DNA of 64,000 nucleotides, taken from assembly GCA_016933045.1 (NCBI GenBank), contig JAFGBR010000030.1:1-64000 (forward strand). Reading direction: 5' to 3'. The position numbers and the translations under genes are program-made. Shown piece by piece: positions 45,822-54,240 of the stretch. Under the pieces are notes generated by a model, which was not told the DNA's origin, did no database searches, and saw only the letters and a list, made by a program, of their open reading frames with translations. Source of the DNA: Marinilabiliaceae bacterium. Lineage in GTDB: Bacteria > Bacteroidota > Bacteroidia > Bacteroidales > Marinilabiliaceae. Within the stretch, counting starts at the first letter, position 1, and every line of letters starts with the position of its first letter.

Positions 45822-46820
45822 ATGAGTAGCCAAATAAGTATCATAGCAACATATCTACCAAAGAATATACTTACTAACCAAATGATTTCTGATGAGTTTC
45901 CACACTGGAATCCAGAAAAGATTGAGTTAAAAATTGGAATCAAAGAAAGACATATAGTTAGTGATAACGAAACTGCACTAGATTTAGCAATAAATGCATG
46001 TGAGAAGGCTTTTGAAAAATATGATCGAGAGCTAATTGATTTCGTTATTTTATGTACACAAAGTCCTGATTATTTTTTGCCTACTAGCGCCTGCATTTTG
46101 CAATCAAAACTTAAGTTAAGAAATAATATTGGAGCTTTTGACATTAACTTAGGGTGTTCAGGATTTGTATATGGACTTGCTATTGCCAAAGCCTTTATTT
46201 CTTCTAAAATTGCAAAATCAGTTTTACTAGTAATGTCTGAAACATACACAAAACACATAAACAAATTAGATTTTGCAAACAGAAGTATTTTCGGAGATGG
46301 AGCTTCAGCTATCATTATTGAAGAATGTGCTGACTCTAAGATTCATGAATTTTCATTAGGCACTGATGGAACCGGAGCAAATAATCTTATCATTCCAACC
46401 GGAGGTATGAGAAAAAAATGGATCCCTGATGCTCCATTAACCGAAGATGAAACTGGAAACAAAAGAACTGATAATAACTTATTCATGGATGGGCCAGAAA
46501 TCTTCAATTTTACAATTGAAACTGTCCCTGCATTAATCGAAGAAGTTTTGCTGAAAAACGCTCTTCTTTTAGCAGAAGTAGATTATTTCATTTTTCACCA
46601 GGCAAACAAATTTATGCTAGATTATCTTCGAAAAAAGATAAAAATCCCAAAAGAAAAATTTTATATTAATATGTTGTATACCGGCAATACAGTATCGTCA
46701 ACAATCCCAATTGCATTAAAAGATTGCATTGAGAATAGGATAGTAAAACCTGGCGATAAAGTTCTTCTATGTGGCTTTGGAGTTGGATATTCTTGGGGTG
46801 CAACAATTATTACAATTTAA
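45822..46820 (+). CDS. Beta-ketoacyl-ACP synthase III (FabH-like), capsule-associated
   Basis: This 332-residue thiolase-fold ketosynthase has the full KAS III triad: Cys112 in NLGCSGFVYGL, His259 in FHQANKFML, and Asn289 in YTGNTVSSTIP. KAS III enzymes condense an acyl-CoA primer, usually acetyl-CoA, with malonyl-ACP to give a 3-ketoacyl-ACP. Its location in a capsule locus with its own ACP and reductase suggests a dedicated short acyl group rather than membrane lipid synthesis. A housekeeping fabH would be expected elsewhere. It lies behind a good promoter and 11 bases before the ACP gene. Confidence 0.9.
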   Translation: MSSQISIIATYLPKNILTNQMISDEFPHWNPEKIELKIGIKERHIVSDNETALDLAINACEKAFEKYDRELIDFVILCTQSPDYFLPTSACILQSKLKLRNNIGAFDINLGCSGFVYGLAIAKAFISSKIAKSVLLVMSETYTKHINKLDFANRSIFGDGASAIIIEECADSKIHEFSLGTDGTGANNLIIPTGGMRKKWIPDAPLTEDETGNKRTDNNLFMDGPEIFNFTIETVPALIEEVLLKNALLLAEVDYFIFHQANKFMLDYLRKKIKIPKEKFYINMLYTGNTVSSTIPIALKDCIENRIVKPGDKVLLCGFGVGYSWGATIITI

Positions 46821-46831
46821 ATATCTAATGC

Positions 46832-47071
46832 ATGAAAAAAAGTGATTTTTTAAACGAATTGCACGAATTTCTTGAAATTGAAAGTGTAGAATCATTTAAT
46901 GTAAATACAAATCTTATAAATCTTGATGAGTATGATTCTTTAGCAATTATGTCTATTGTTGCTTTTATTGATGAGAAGTTTTCCTCTAAATTAACTTCAA
47001 ATCAATTAGCTGGAATTGTTACAATCAAAGACCTAATTGAATTAGTTGGTAATGAAAAATTTGAAGACTAA
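46832..47071 (+). CDS. Acyl carrier protein of the cassette
   Basis: This 79-residue acidic four-helix acyl carrier protein has the phosphopantetheine attachment serine Ser36 in DEYDSLAIMSIV. The usual DSL motif is kept, though the sequence around it differs from a fatty-acid ACP (no DSLDTVE), which suggests a specialised carrier. It is packed between the ketosynthase (11 bases) and the SDR gene (directly adjoining). Confidence 0.92.
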   Translation: MKKSDFLNELHEFLEIESVESFNVNTNLINLDEYDSLAIMSIVAFIDEKFSSKLTSNQLAGIVTIKDLIELVGNEKFED

Positions 47072-47824
47072 ATGCTTGACCTAATAGGGAAAAAAATCTT
47101 AATAAGTGGTGCATCCTCGGGTATTGGAAGAGAATGCGCCATTTTTTGTAGTAAAATTGGTGCTACATTAATTATTATCGGTCGAGATAAGTCCAGATTG
47201 CAAAATACGCTTGATAGTTTATCAGGAAAAAATCATATTCAATTACTGTTAGATATTACTGATTTTGAGAGTTTAGAGTCAGTGATAAGTAAAGCTATTG
47301 AAAATATTGGAAAGATTGATGGTTTTTTACATTGTGCAGGAATTGAATCGACAGTCCCACTCAGAAGCATGAACGCTAAAAAATATCGCGAATTATTTTC
47401 AGTGAACACAATTTCAGCACTAGAATTGTCCAGAATTATTTCAAAAAAGAAAAACATCAACCCTAATGGGGCAAGTTTCATATTTATCAGTTCTGTAATG
47501 GGCATACTTGGTGCATCAGGAAAGGTTGGGTATTGCAGTAGTAAGTCTGCATTAATATCGGCATCGAAAGCAATGGCGGTTGAACTTGCTCCAAAGAAAA
47601 TAAGAGTGAATTGTGTACTTCCTGGAATGGTTGAAACTGAAATGACAAAAAAAATGATTTTAGAACTTCCTACTGAATCTGCCAAAGAAATAAAAACCAA
47701 ACATCCGCTAGGTTACGGAGAAACCATAGATATTGCAAACTTATGTGCATTTCTACTTTCTGATTTATCTAAATGGATCACAGGAACTGAATTGGTTATC
47801 GATGGTGGATATAGTTGCCAGTAA
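47072..47824 (+). CDS. SDR reductase, FabG-like 3-ketoacyl-ACP reductase candidate
   Basis: The 250-residue classical short-chain dehydrogenase has a cofactor motif GASSGIG (13-19), CAG (88-90), and a catalytic set Ser141, Tyr154 and Lys158 (SSVMGILGASGKVGYCSSK). It has the C-terminal FabG-like ITGTELVIDGGYS. With an adjoining ketosynthase and ACP, reduction of the 3-ketoacyl-ACP to 3-hydroxyacyl-ACP is the natural reading. Its ATG begins immediately after the ACP stop. Confidence 0.9.
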   Translation: MLDLIGKKILISGASSGIGRECAIFCSKIGATLIIIGRDKSRLQNTLDSLSGKNHIQLLLDITDFESLESVISKAIENIGKIDGFLHCAGIESTVPLRSMNAKKYRELFSVNTISALELSRIISKKKNINPNGASFIFISSVMGILGASGKVGYCSSKSALISASKAMAVELAPKKIRVNCVLPGMVETEMTKKMILELPTESAKEIKTKHPLGYGETIDIANLCAFLLSDLSKWITGTELVIDGGYSCQ

Positions 47825-47847
47825 AAACATTAAAGCCTATTTATATA

Positions 47848-48852
47848 ATGGTAGAGATACGACTCTGTAAAATTGATGAAAAAGAATCCTTAAAAAAGTT
47901 TATCGACACAGACTGGAAAAAGGATCATATTTTAGCGACTCACACAACTCTTTTAAAATGGCAGCATTATAATAAGCCTAGTAACAATTTCAACTTCATT
48001 ATAGCTTATGACAAGCAAAAAAATGAAATAGTTGGTATATTAGGCTTTATCCCAGTTTATCATTTTGACAATAAATTAATTAACAATAACGACTTTTGGT
48101 TAGCAATTTGGAAAATAAAATCAGACTACAAAGGCATAGGCATTGAGTTATTCAATTATTTTGTCAAGAAATTCAAACCAAATTCTATTGGATGTATTGG
48201 AATAAACAATACAGTTCGCAGATTATATAAAGTTCTAAAGTTTAAAACAGGTATATTAAACCAATATTATTTATTAAATCCAGCATTGGAAATTTATAAT
48301 ATTGCAAAAATAAGCCCCTTACCAATAAATGACAAAGTAATAAATTCAGAGTACATTGTAATAAAATTGCGGGATCCTTCGCAGTTTAACAATCTAGATT
48401 ATTTGTACTACCCTCAAAAGAGTTCAGATTATATAATAAATAGATATACTAATCACCCAATATATAACTACAATTTCTATGGCATTTTCCAGCACAATGC
48501 CATAGTTTGCATTCTAGTAACTCGCAAAATTCTGATAAATAACTCATCATGTATTAGAATTATTGATATATTGGGCAACCTTAATCTTGGCTCAATTAAA
48601 TCAGAATTAATCAATCTGCTAATTGTCGAAAATGCAGAATACATTGATTGTCTTAACTTTGGGATACCAGAACAAACTTTCATAAATTTAGGTTTTTCAA
48701 AACACAATTTTTCAGATCAAACCATAATCCCAACCTATTTTGAACCATTCGAACTTAAAAATGTACCCATACAATTTGCATATTCTAGCGATTTAAAAAA
48801 CTATGTGATTTTTAAGGGGGATTCAGATCAGGACAGGCCAAATGCCATATAA
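47848..48852 (+). CDS. GNAT-like acyltransferase candidate
   Basis: The 334-residue protein has a GNAT-like N-terminal domain: EIRLCKIDEKESLKKFI, FNFIIAYDKQKNEIVGILG, and WKIKSDYKGIGIELFNYF, where the Gly-Ile-Gly region resembles the acetyl-CoA/pantetheine loop. The segment IGCIGINNTVRRLYKVLKF follows. The C-terminal half is less recognisable and may bind the sugar acceptor. Proteins of this sort occur in polysaccharide loci, transferring acyl groups from ACP or CoA to amino sugars. I use the ATG at 47848; an earlier TTG overlaps the SDR gene. It is the last gene of the cassette and converges with the deacetylase gene across five bases. Confidence 0.7.
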   Translation: MVEIRLCKIDEKESLKKFIDTDWKKDHILATHTTLLKWQHYNKPSNNFNFIIAYDKQKNEIVGILGFIPVYHFDNKLINNNDFWLAIWKIKSDYKGIGIELFNYFVKKFKPNSIGCIGINNTVRRLYKVLKFKTGILNQYYLLNPALEIYNIAKISPLPINDKVINSEYIVIKLRDPSQFNNLDYLYYPQKSSDYIINRYTNHPIYNYNFYGIFQHNAIVCILVTRKILINNSSCIRIIDILGNLNLGSIKSELINLLIVENAEYIDCLNFGIPEQTFINLGFSKHNFSDQTIIPTYFEPFELKNVPIQFAYSSDLKNYVIFKGDSDQDRPNAI

Positions 48853-48857
48853 ATAAT

Positions 48858-49832
48858 TTATGATTTATAATACCACTCATTAACCTCTGAATTCTTTTCC
48901 TTAGGAATATCATTAGTGTCTAATCGCGGCAGAGTAAACCTATGTTTAATCTTTATATCTGCAACATTAACTTCTGTTGTAAAAGCTAGTTTGCAATTAT
49001 ATTCACTTAACAAATCAATTGTAGTTTCATTATAGTTTCCGTATGGATAACACATTGTCCATTTATTCAAATCACAATCAATCTCTTTTAGAAACTCAAG
49101 GGATTTTTCAATTTCATATTTCTGCTTATCTCTTGATAATGAACCCAACCAAAAATGATCATATCCATGCACTCCAATGTGCATGCCATTTCGATTCATA
49201 CATTTTATCTGTTCAATATCCATATATAACTCTCTACTAAATGAACTCTCTTCCATCCCAATAAATTTCTCAAACAAATAACTATTTATTATATTTCTGA
49301 GATTTTCATCAAGCTCAACCTGTAAAAGTCTTTTAATAAAAATTACCTCCTCTGAATCAAAGCGATTTGCGTTCCCTAGCTTTTTATAGTAATAATCAAA
49401 ATCATGCAGGTTAAATTCTTCACGATATTTTTGTATCGCAACTTTTATTTCTGATATAATCTTTTTTTTATCATCTACTGATGCCAATATATAATGAATC
49501 TTATTCACATCTAAAACAGAATGTTCTTTAATCGTTTTTACAGGTGGATAAAATGCACCTTGAATGCTATGCGCATTTAGTATTGGAAAAACATAGTTAA
49601 AGTGGTCAATATAGGCATCATCAAAGGTTAATAAAACTGCTTTAGGGGGTAATTCTGAATTGCCTTCAATAGAATTAATTAACCATTCTACTGTAATAAA
49701 ATTATAGTGTTTTTTTAAATATGCAATTTGCTCCTTAAAAAGACTTATGTCTAACCCTTTGATTTCTGGATATCTACTATGTACTAAATTCCTTACATAG
49801 TGATACATTATAATTGTTACTTTAGAATTCAT
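48858..49832 (-). CDS. Polysaccharide deacetylase (CE4/NodB)
   Basis: This 324-residue NodB-type deacetylase carries motif 1 LLTFDDAYIDH (catalytic base and metal-binding Asp), motif 2 HIGVHGYDHFW (His-x3-His metal ligands) and motif 3 MCYPYGNYN. The middle section (about 100-200) is a helical insertion of unknown role. No signal peptide is obvious, so the substrate may be a cytoplasmic or lipid-linked sugar. A de-N-acetylase next to a putative N-acyltransferase is suggestive: it could free the amine that is then acylated. Confidence 0.85.
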   Translation of the reverse strand: MNSKVTIIMYHYVRNLVHSRYPEIKGLDISLFKEQIAYLKKHYNFITVEWLINSIEGNSELPPKAVLLTFDDAYIDHFNYVFPILNAHSIQGAFYPPVKTIKEHSVLDVNKIHYILASVDDKKKIISEIKVAIQKYREEFNLHDFDYYYKKLGNANRFDSEEVIFIKRLLQVELDENLRNIINSYLFEKFIGMEESSFSRELYMDIEQIKCMNRNGMHIGVHGYDHFWLGSLSRDKQKYEIEKSLEFLKEIDCDLNKWTMCYPYGNYNETTIDLLSEYNCKLAFTTEVNVADIKIKHRFTLPRLDTNDIPKEKNSEVNEWYYKS

Positions 49833-49852
49833 CTTTTCAAAAACTGATTAAT

Positions 49853-51193
49853 TTAATTCTGATCACAAGTCCCATCTAATAATTTCTCATTATCTAAAAC
49901 TTGCCATTCTTCATATCTTTTTATAATAAGGTAGGCAATCACCATTCCATTAATCAATACGTATCGGGTAGTTATAAATGACCCCTGCAAAAATTCACTT
50001 AGAATAAAAACCAAAGAATAAAGAAACGCAAAACTTTTAATATTGAGGTTACTAACTCTAAAACGTCCTATTTTTCTTAAATGAATAAAATGTAATAATA
50101 CAAATCCAATTCCACCTTCAAAATAAATATTAAAATAGCCACTTTCAAAAAATGTAAATTGCTCTTTACCTCCAACTAGCCAAGGCAATCCACTTATTAA
50201 TGAATCCCAGGTTAATGAATTATAAAACTTAGCCCAAAAATAAATCCTTTGCGCACCCATAACCTCAATTAATCCTTCATTTCCACTAAATAATTCGATA
50301 ATACGATCTGGCAATACAAAATACATTAGGATTAAAAGAGGAATAAAAACAGGTATCATCATTATCATCTTTTTAACGTCTGTTTTTTTTAAGTATAGAA
50401 TTCCAGCAATGAAAATATAAAAAATAAAACCTGTTCTCGACTGTGATGATATTAATATCAGTAATTGAAGAATTATACTAATTATCAGCTTAGTTTTTCC
50501 TATAACTCTTTCATCAAAAAAATAGAACGATAATATTAATGAAAGACTTGCAAAAACTCCAAACTGATTTGATGCTGAGAAAATAGAATATGGCCTATTA
50601 TACCAAATTACATAATTAAAAACCTCTCGAACCTCATCGTATATAACAAAAGTTTTATTATACATATTTTGATGAAACGAATATACAAATGGAATATGCA
50701 TATAGGTTAGAAACCCTATTAAACTAGCAATTACTAATACTATAAAATGAATCTTGTTAAAAACCAACAATCGTTTTACTCCAGTTAATCTTGCAAATAA
50801 AATAAGAAAGAAAGCTACACTCCATAAAAGCTCAAAATATTTTAGGTAATAACTAATTGATATTTTTGAAGCTTTTAAATGCAATGCAAATGCATCATAA
50901 CAAAATATTAATATCAAGAGACCAAAAACCATGAAAGTATACTTCAAATAAGATTTAAATGAAAACAGCAGCAATCTCTTTAAGTCATTGAACTTCCAAA
51001 AGAAATAAGTTATTACAAATGCGGGCAACACTAGTCTAACAAAGATCCCATATAACGACACCTTAGTTATATCAGAATACGGAGCAATGAATGCCAGAGC
51101 CACAATAAAATAAAACAAGAATCCATCCTTTTTCTTATAGATAAGAACAGAAGAAACAACAACAATAATAAAGTATGCTATAATCCAAATCAT
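49853..51193 (-). CDS. O-antigen/capsule polymerase (Wzy-like)
   Basis: The 446-residue membrane protein has about 11 predicted transmembrane helices. A large periplasmic loop with conserved arginines (ASNQFGVFASL, SRTGFIFYIFIAG) and a second loop (QRIYFWAKFYNSLTWDSLISG) fit a Wzy/O-antigen ligase-type polymerase. It sits next to Wzx and the sialyltransferase-like gene, which supports a polymerase role. Its C-terminal NGMVIAYLIIKRYEEW is repeated in decayed form at 43455, so the gene has a lost relative in this locus. Confidence 0.82.
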   Translation of the reverse strand: MIWIIAYFIIVVVSSVLIYKKKDGFLFYFIVALAFIAPYSDITKVSLYGIFVRLVLPAFVITYFFWKFNDLKRLLLFSFKSYLKYTFMVFGLLILIFCYDAFALHLKASKISISYYLKYFELLWSVAFFLILFARLTGVKRLLVFNKIHFIVLVIASLIGFLTYMHIPFVYSFHQNMYNKTFVIYDEVREVFNYVIWYNRPYSIFSASNQFGVFASLSLILSFYFFDERVIGKTKLIISIILQLLILISSQSRTGFIFYIFIAGILYLKKTDVKKMIMMIPVFIPLLILMYFVLPDRIIELFSGNEGLIEVMGAQRIYFWAKFYNSLTWDSLISGLPWLVGGKEQFTFFESGYFNIYFEGGIGFVLLHFIHLRKIGRFRVSNLNIKSFAFLYSLVFILSEFLQGSFITTRYVLINGMVIAYLIIKRYEEWQVLDNEKLLDGTCDQN

Positions 51194-51198
51194 ATAGT

Positions 51199-52140
51199 TT
51201 ACTTTTCTAAATCATATTTCTGAACCCCAAAATATTCTAACAGATATTTTGCTTTTTCATTAATCAAAGTTGAGTCGATATAATAACATGCAATGTTGGG
51301 ATATTGAGTTTTAATATTAATCAAAACACTTGAGAAGTATGATATAATTATCTTTGGTTTCTGATGAAGTTTAATATATTCTTCAATATTCTGATCAACT
51401 TTTCTACAAAAAATACTATCATTAAACATGTATTTTGTTTCTATCTCTGCAGGATGATAAAAATAATTCAGCCTTCCATGTTTATCTGCTACCTTATTAA
51501 CCATATTTGAATACTCAGTAACAGAAAGTAACTTTTTTAGAACTAATGGCTGTCCAATAAAATATATTTCTTTTGTAAGGTCAGGATACTGCTTCTTTAT
51601 AAAATCAAAATAAATTACTTTTGCCTTGAGATTACTACTATTAATATCTCCATATATCGTGTACAAAACATCAACCTCATCCAATGCATCAATTCCTTTT
51701 AATAATTTGGGAGAATACAAGTAATCAACAATCTTTAATGAAATATTAGATATAATTGTCTCAGGGAAAAAAATATTATAAGGCGTCCCTAATCCATCTT
51801 CAATACAACACTTCTTATTGTGACCAATATATTTACTTAAAATCCTAGCATTAATACCTGGAAAAAAAGACGCTACAAACTCATCACATTCAATCTTTCT
51901 CAGTTTTGGTACTACAACAAAAAGTAAAAGAAAAGAAATTAATGAGTTAAGCCGAAAGTGAAAATTAAAATAGTACGAACTCTTATCTATTTTAAGAGAA
52001 TTACCTTTACGAAAAATTACTAAGATATTTTTTTCAGAATAATACTGCTCCACGATTTTTTCAACCAAACTTTTTTGAAAATTGGTTTCATAATAAAAAA
52101 CAGCATCATACTTGTTGCAACTCATAGCTTTTTCAATCAT
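51199..52140 (-). CDS. Putative nonulosonic acid (sialyl/legionaminyl) transferase
   Basis: The 313-residue protein has the three short motifs shared by bacterial sialyltransferases: CIEDGLGTPY, containing Glu-Asp-Gly (114-116), YHPAE, with His229-Pro230 that contacts the CMP donor, and SYFSSVL, with Ser270-Ser271. Overall identity to known families (such as GT52) is not evident to me. Its neighbours Wzx, Wzy and the CMP-legionaminate genes strongly support transfer of that sugar from its CMP donor. A start at Met6 is also possible. It overlaps wzx by eight bases. Confidence 0.68.
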   Translation of the reverse strand: MIEKAMSCNKYDAVFYYETNFQKSLVEKIVEQYYSEKNILVIFRKGNSLKIDKSSYYFNFHFRLNSLISFLLLFVVVPKLRKIECDEFVASFFPGINARILSKYIGHNKKCCIEDGLGTPYNIFFPETIISNISLKIVDYLYSPKLLKGIDALDEVDVLYTIYGDINSSNLKAKVIYFDFIKKQYPDLTKEIYFIGQPLVLKKLLSVTEYSNMVNKVADKHGRLNYFYHPAEIETKYMFNDSIFCRKVDQNIEEYIKLHQKPKIIISYFSSVLINIKTQYPNIACYYIDSTLINEKAKYLLEYFGVQKYDLEK

Positions 52141-53560
52141 TTTTATGTGTAAAAATAACGATTGAGTTATTAATCGCCTTTTTAATAATTTGCAAATTCA
52201 ACAAAACAAACAGAACAAATACTACTGAATAAGTAATTAATGTAAACTGATCGCTTAATAATAATACCAAAACAAAAATTATTGGAACCAGTACTCTCCA
52301 ATCTGTCTTTAACAAATTTATTCGACTTTCGGTCGAAAATACAGAATAGCTTTTTCGAATTGCTGCAATTGAATATAAAAACGATGCTATAATAGTTATT
52401 ACAGGAATAAACCTCAAAGGAGAGTGCATCCAACCTAAAATAACTGTTATAACTGTATTAACTATTATTGAAACCAGAGCTGTCTTTGCTAATACTATCT
52501 CTTTACCTTTTGCAATAATTAGAGTGTTAAATCCAAATGCATAATCTCTTATTCCTAATGCAATAAGCATAAAAATAAAGAGCTCTTGAAAATTATTATA
52601 ATCAGGAAAGAAATAATGAACCACAAAAACACTAAATCCAACGCATAAAAGAGATAAGAAAAGGAGCGGAATATAGATTTGTCTCATTTTATCAATTGCT
52701 GGTAACACCTCGTTATCATTCGAAGAAGAAAATTTTGTAATCATCTTTGGAAAAAAGACCCATATAATTGACGAAAATGCAACAAATAGCGCATCAACTA
52801 TGCTATTTACAAAAGAGTATTCTCCAAATTCCTCAACAGTATAGAAATGAGCTACAATAGTTCTTACCGATAAAAACATAAATATGAGACTGTAATTATA
52901 CAAAAGCAGTTTTACACCTCTTTTCACCAGTAAAACAATTGTATCTGCTTTAAACTCAAAAGAGAATCTGAAAGACCGTTTTATAATAAATGCTAATAAG
53001 AATATAATCTCAATAAACAAAGTGGCATAAACAACCCAACTAAGAAGATTGCCCTGAGAAGTCAAAAACAAAACAGGAAGAATTAATACTTCACTCAATA
53101 TATAATAGAGCCCAATCGTATACAAACGATTAAAATTTCGGTCAATATTAATATTTACAACATTAATATTCTTAATCATTCCAATTGAGATAACTGCTAT
53201 AAACAATCCTGAAATCTCATATTTAGGGAATAAATTAGTATCTAAAAGATTAATGAAAATAGATAATCCAATCAACATAACAGACAAAACCATTGCAATT
53301 GATATTGAACTATTTGAGAATCGTTTAATCAAAATATGATTACCTTTATTTGAAGCAATCAACACATTTACTGCAAAATGAATCCCAATAGTAATAAAAC
53401 TCAAATACTGCCATATTAATTTAATAAACCCCCATATTCCATAATCATGAACACCAAGCTTTGCAGCAAGAAGATTTATTTTAACAAACGTAACTAGGTA
53501 TGTTATATATCTTAAAATTAAGAATGGAAGTGATTTATTCTGAATTAGTTTTTTTAACAC
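52133..53560 (-). CDS. wzx: Polysaccharide flippase (Wzx/MATE-like)
   Basis: The 475-residue protein has 12-14 predicted transmembrane segments, and its N-terminus LRYITYLVTFVKINLLAAKLGVHDYGIWGF is the typical Wzx/RfbX opening. It should flip the undecaprenyl-linked repeat unit across the inner membrane before Wzy polymerisation. It overlaps the preceding LegF gene by seven bases and the following transferase gene by eight, so translation is tightly coupled. Confidence 0.9.
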   Translation of the reverse strand: MLKKLIQNKSLPFLILRYITYLVTFVKINLLAAKLGVHDYGIWGFIKLIWQYLSFITIGIHFAVNVLIASNKGNHILIKRFSNSSISIAMVLSVMLIGLSIFINLLDTNLFPKYEISGLFIAVISIGMIKNINVVNINIDRNFNRLYTIGLYYILSEVLILPVLFLTSQGNLLSWVVYATLFIEIIFLLAFIIKRSFRFSFEFKADTIVLLVKRGVKLLLYNYSLIFMFLSVRTIVAHFYTVEEFGEYSFVNSIVDALFVAFSSIIWVFFPKMITKFSSSNDNEVLPAIDKMRQIYIPLLFLSLLCVGFSVFVVHYFFPDYNNFQELFIFMLIALGIRDYAFGFNTLIIAKGKEIVLAKTALVSIIVNTVITVILGWMHSPLRFIPVITIIASFLYSIAAIRKSYSVFSTESRINLLKTDWRVLVPIIFVLVLLLSDQFTLITYSVVFVLFVLLNLQIIKKAINNSIVIFTHKND

Positions 53561-54240
53561 GAACGTCGGTTTATTATTAGTTCTACCAATAAGAAATCAA
53601 TCTCTTCATCAATGTCAATTGAATCCTTTGGATCCATTTCATAGCAAACCTTTCTATCAAAGTTAGCCATTCCTTTATTAATTAACGATCTCACGTTAAT
53701 CACATAAATTGCACCATTTAACTCCCATACATTCGGACAATCCTGGCGTCTGCTAAAATTTCCGGTTTTAGATTTATGAAGATATCCATTCTCATCCTCT
53801 TCAAAAAGTAAATAATATGGATTGGATTTTGTTTTAAAGGCCGAAACCACCATATCATCATTGCTGGTATATAGCTCTAGTGCTTCATGAATATGATGTC
53901 CTTTACGCAATGGAGAAGTCGGCTGAAGCAAAACAACAATATCGTATTCTACCCCTCTGGCTTTATAAAATGACAATGCATGCTTAATCACATCTTCTGT
54001 TGATGCCGTATCTGTTGAGAGAACACCTGGACGCATAAAAGGAACAAATAAACCATGTGATTCAACAATATTCTTAATTTCAATATCATCTGTCGAAACA
54101 CATATATCCTCATCACTAGCAACTTCCCTGACTGCTTCAATTGTATAACATATAAGAGGTTTCCCGTTGAGAAGTTTAATATTTTTACGAGGCAAGCCTT
54201 TAGAACCGCCCCTAGCTGGAATAACGTATAATGTTTTCAT
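53554..54240 (-). CDS. legF: CMP-nonulosonate synthetase (LegF/PtmB/NeuA-like)
   Basis: This 228-residue cytidylyltransferase activates a nine-carbon acidic sugar with CTP. The signature is IPARGGSKGLPRKN (7-20); others are CVSTDDIEI, LLQPTSPLRKGHHI, and the metal-binding DSIDIDEEID near the end. The adjacent PtmE-type guanylyltransferase and LegB/C/G/I genes point to legionaminic rather than N-acetylneuraminic acid. Its ATG overlaps the PtmE stop (ATGA). Confidence 0.9.
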   Translation of the reverse strand: MKTLYVIPARGGSKGLPRKNIKLLNGKPLICYTIEAVREVASDEDICVSTDDIEIKNIVESHGLFVPFMRPGVLSTDTASTEDVIKHALSFYKARGVEYDIVVLLQPTSPLRKGHHIHEALELYTSNDDMVVSAFKTKSNPYYLLFEEDENGYLHKSKTGNFSRRQDCPNVWELNGAIYVINVRSLINKGMANFDRKVCYEMDPKDSIDIDEEIDFLLVELIINRRSC

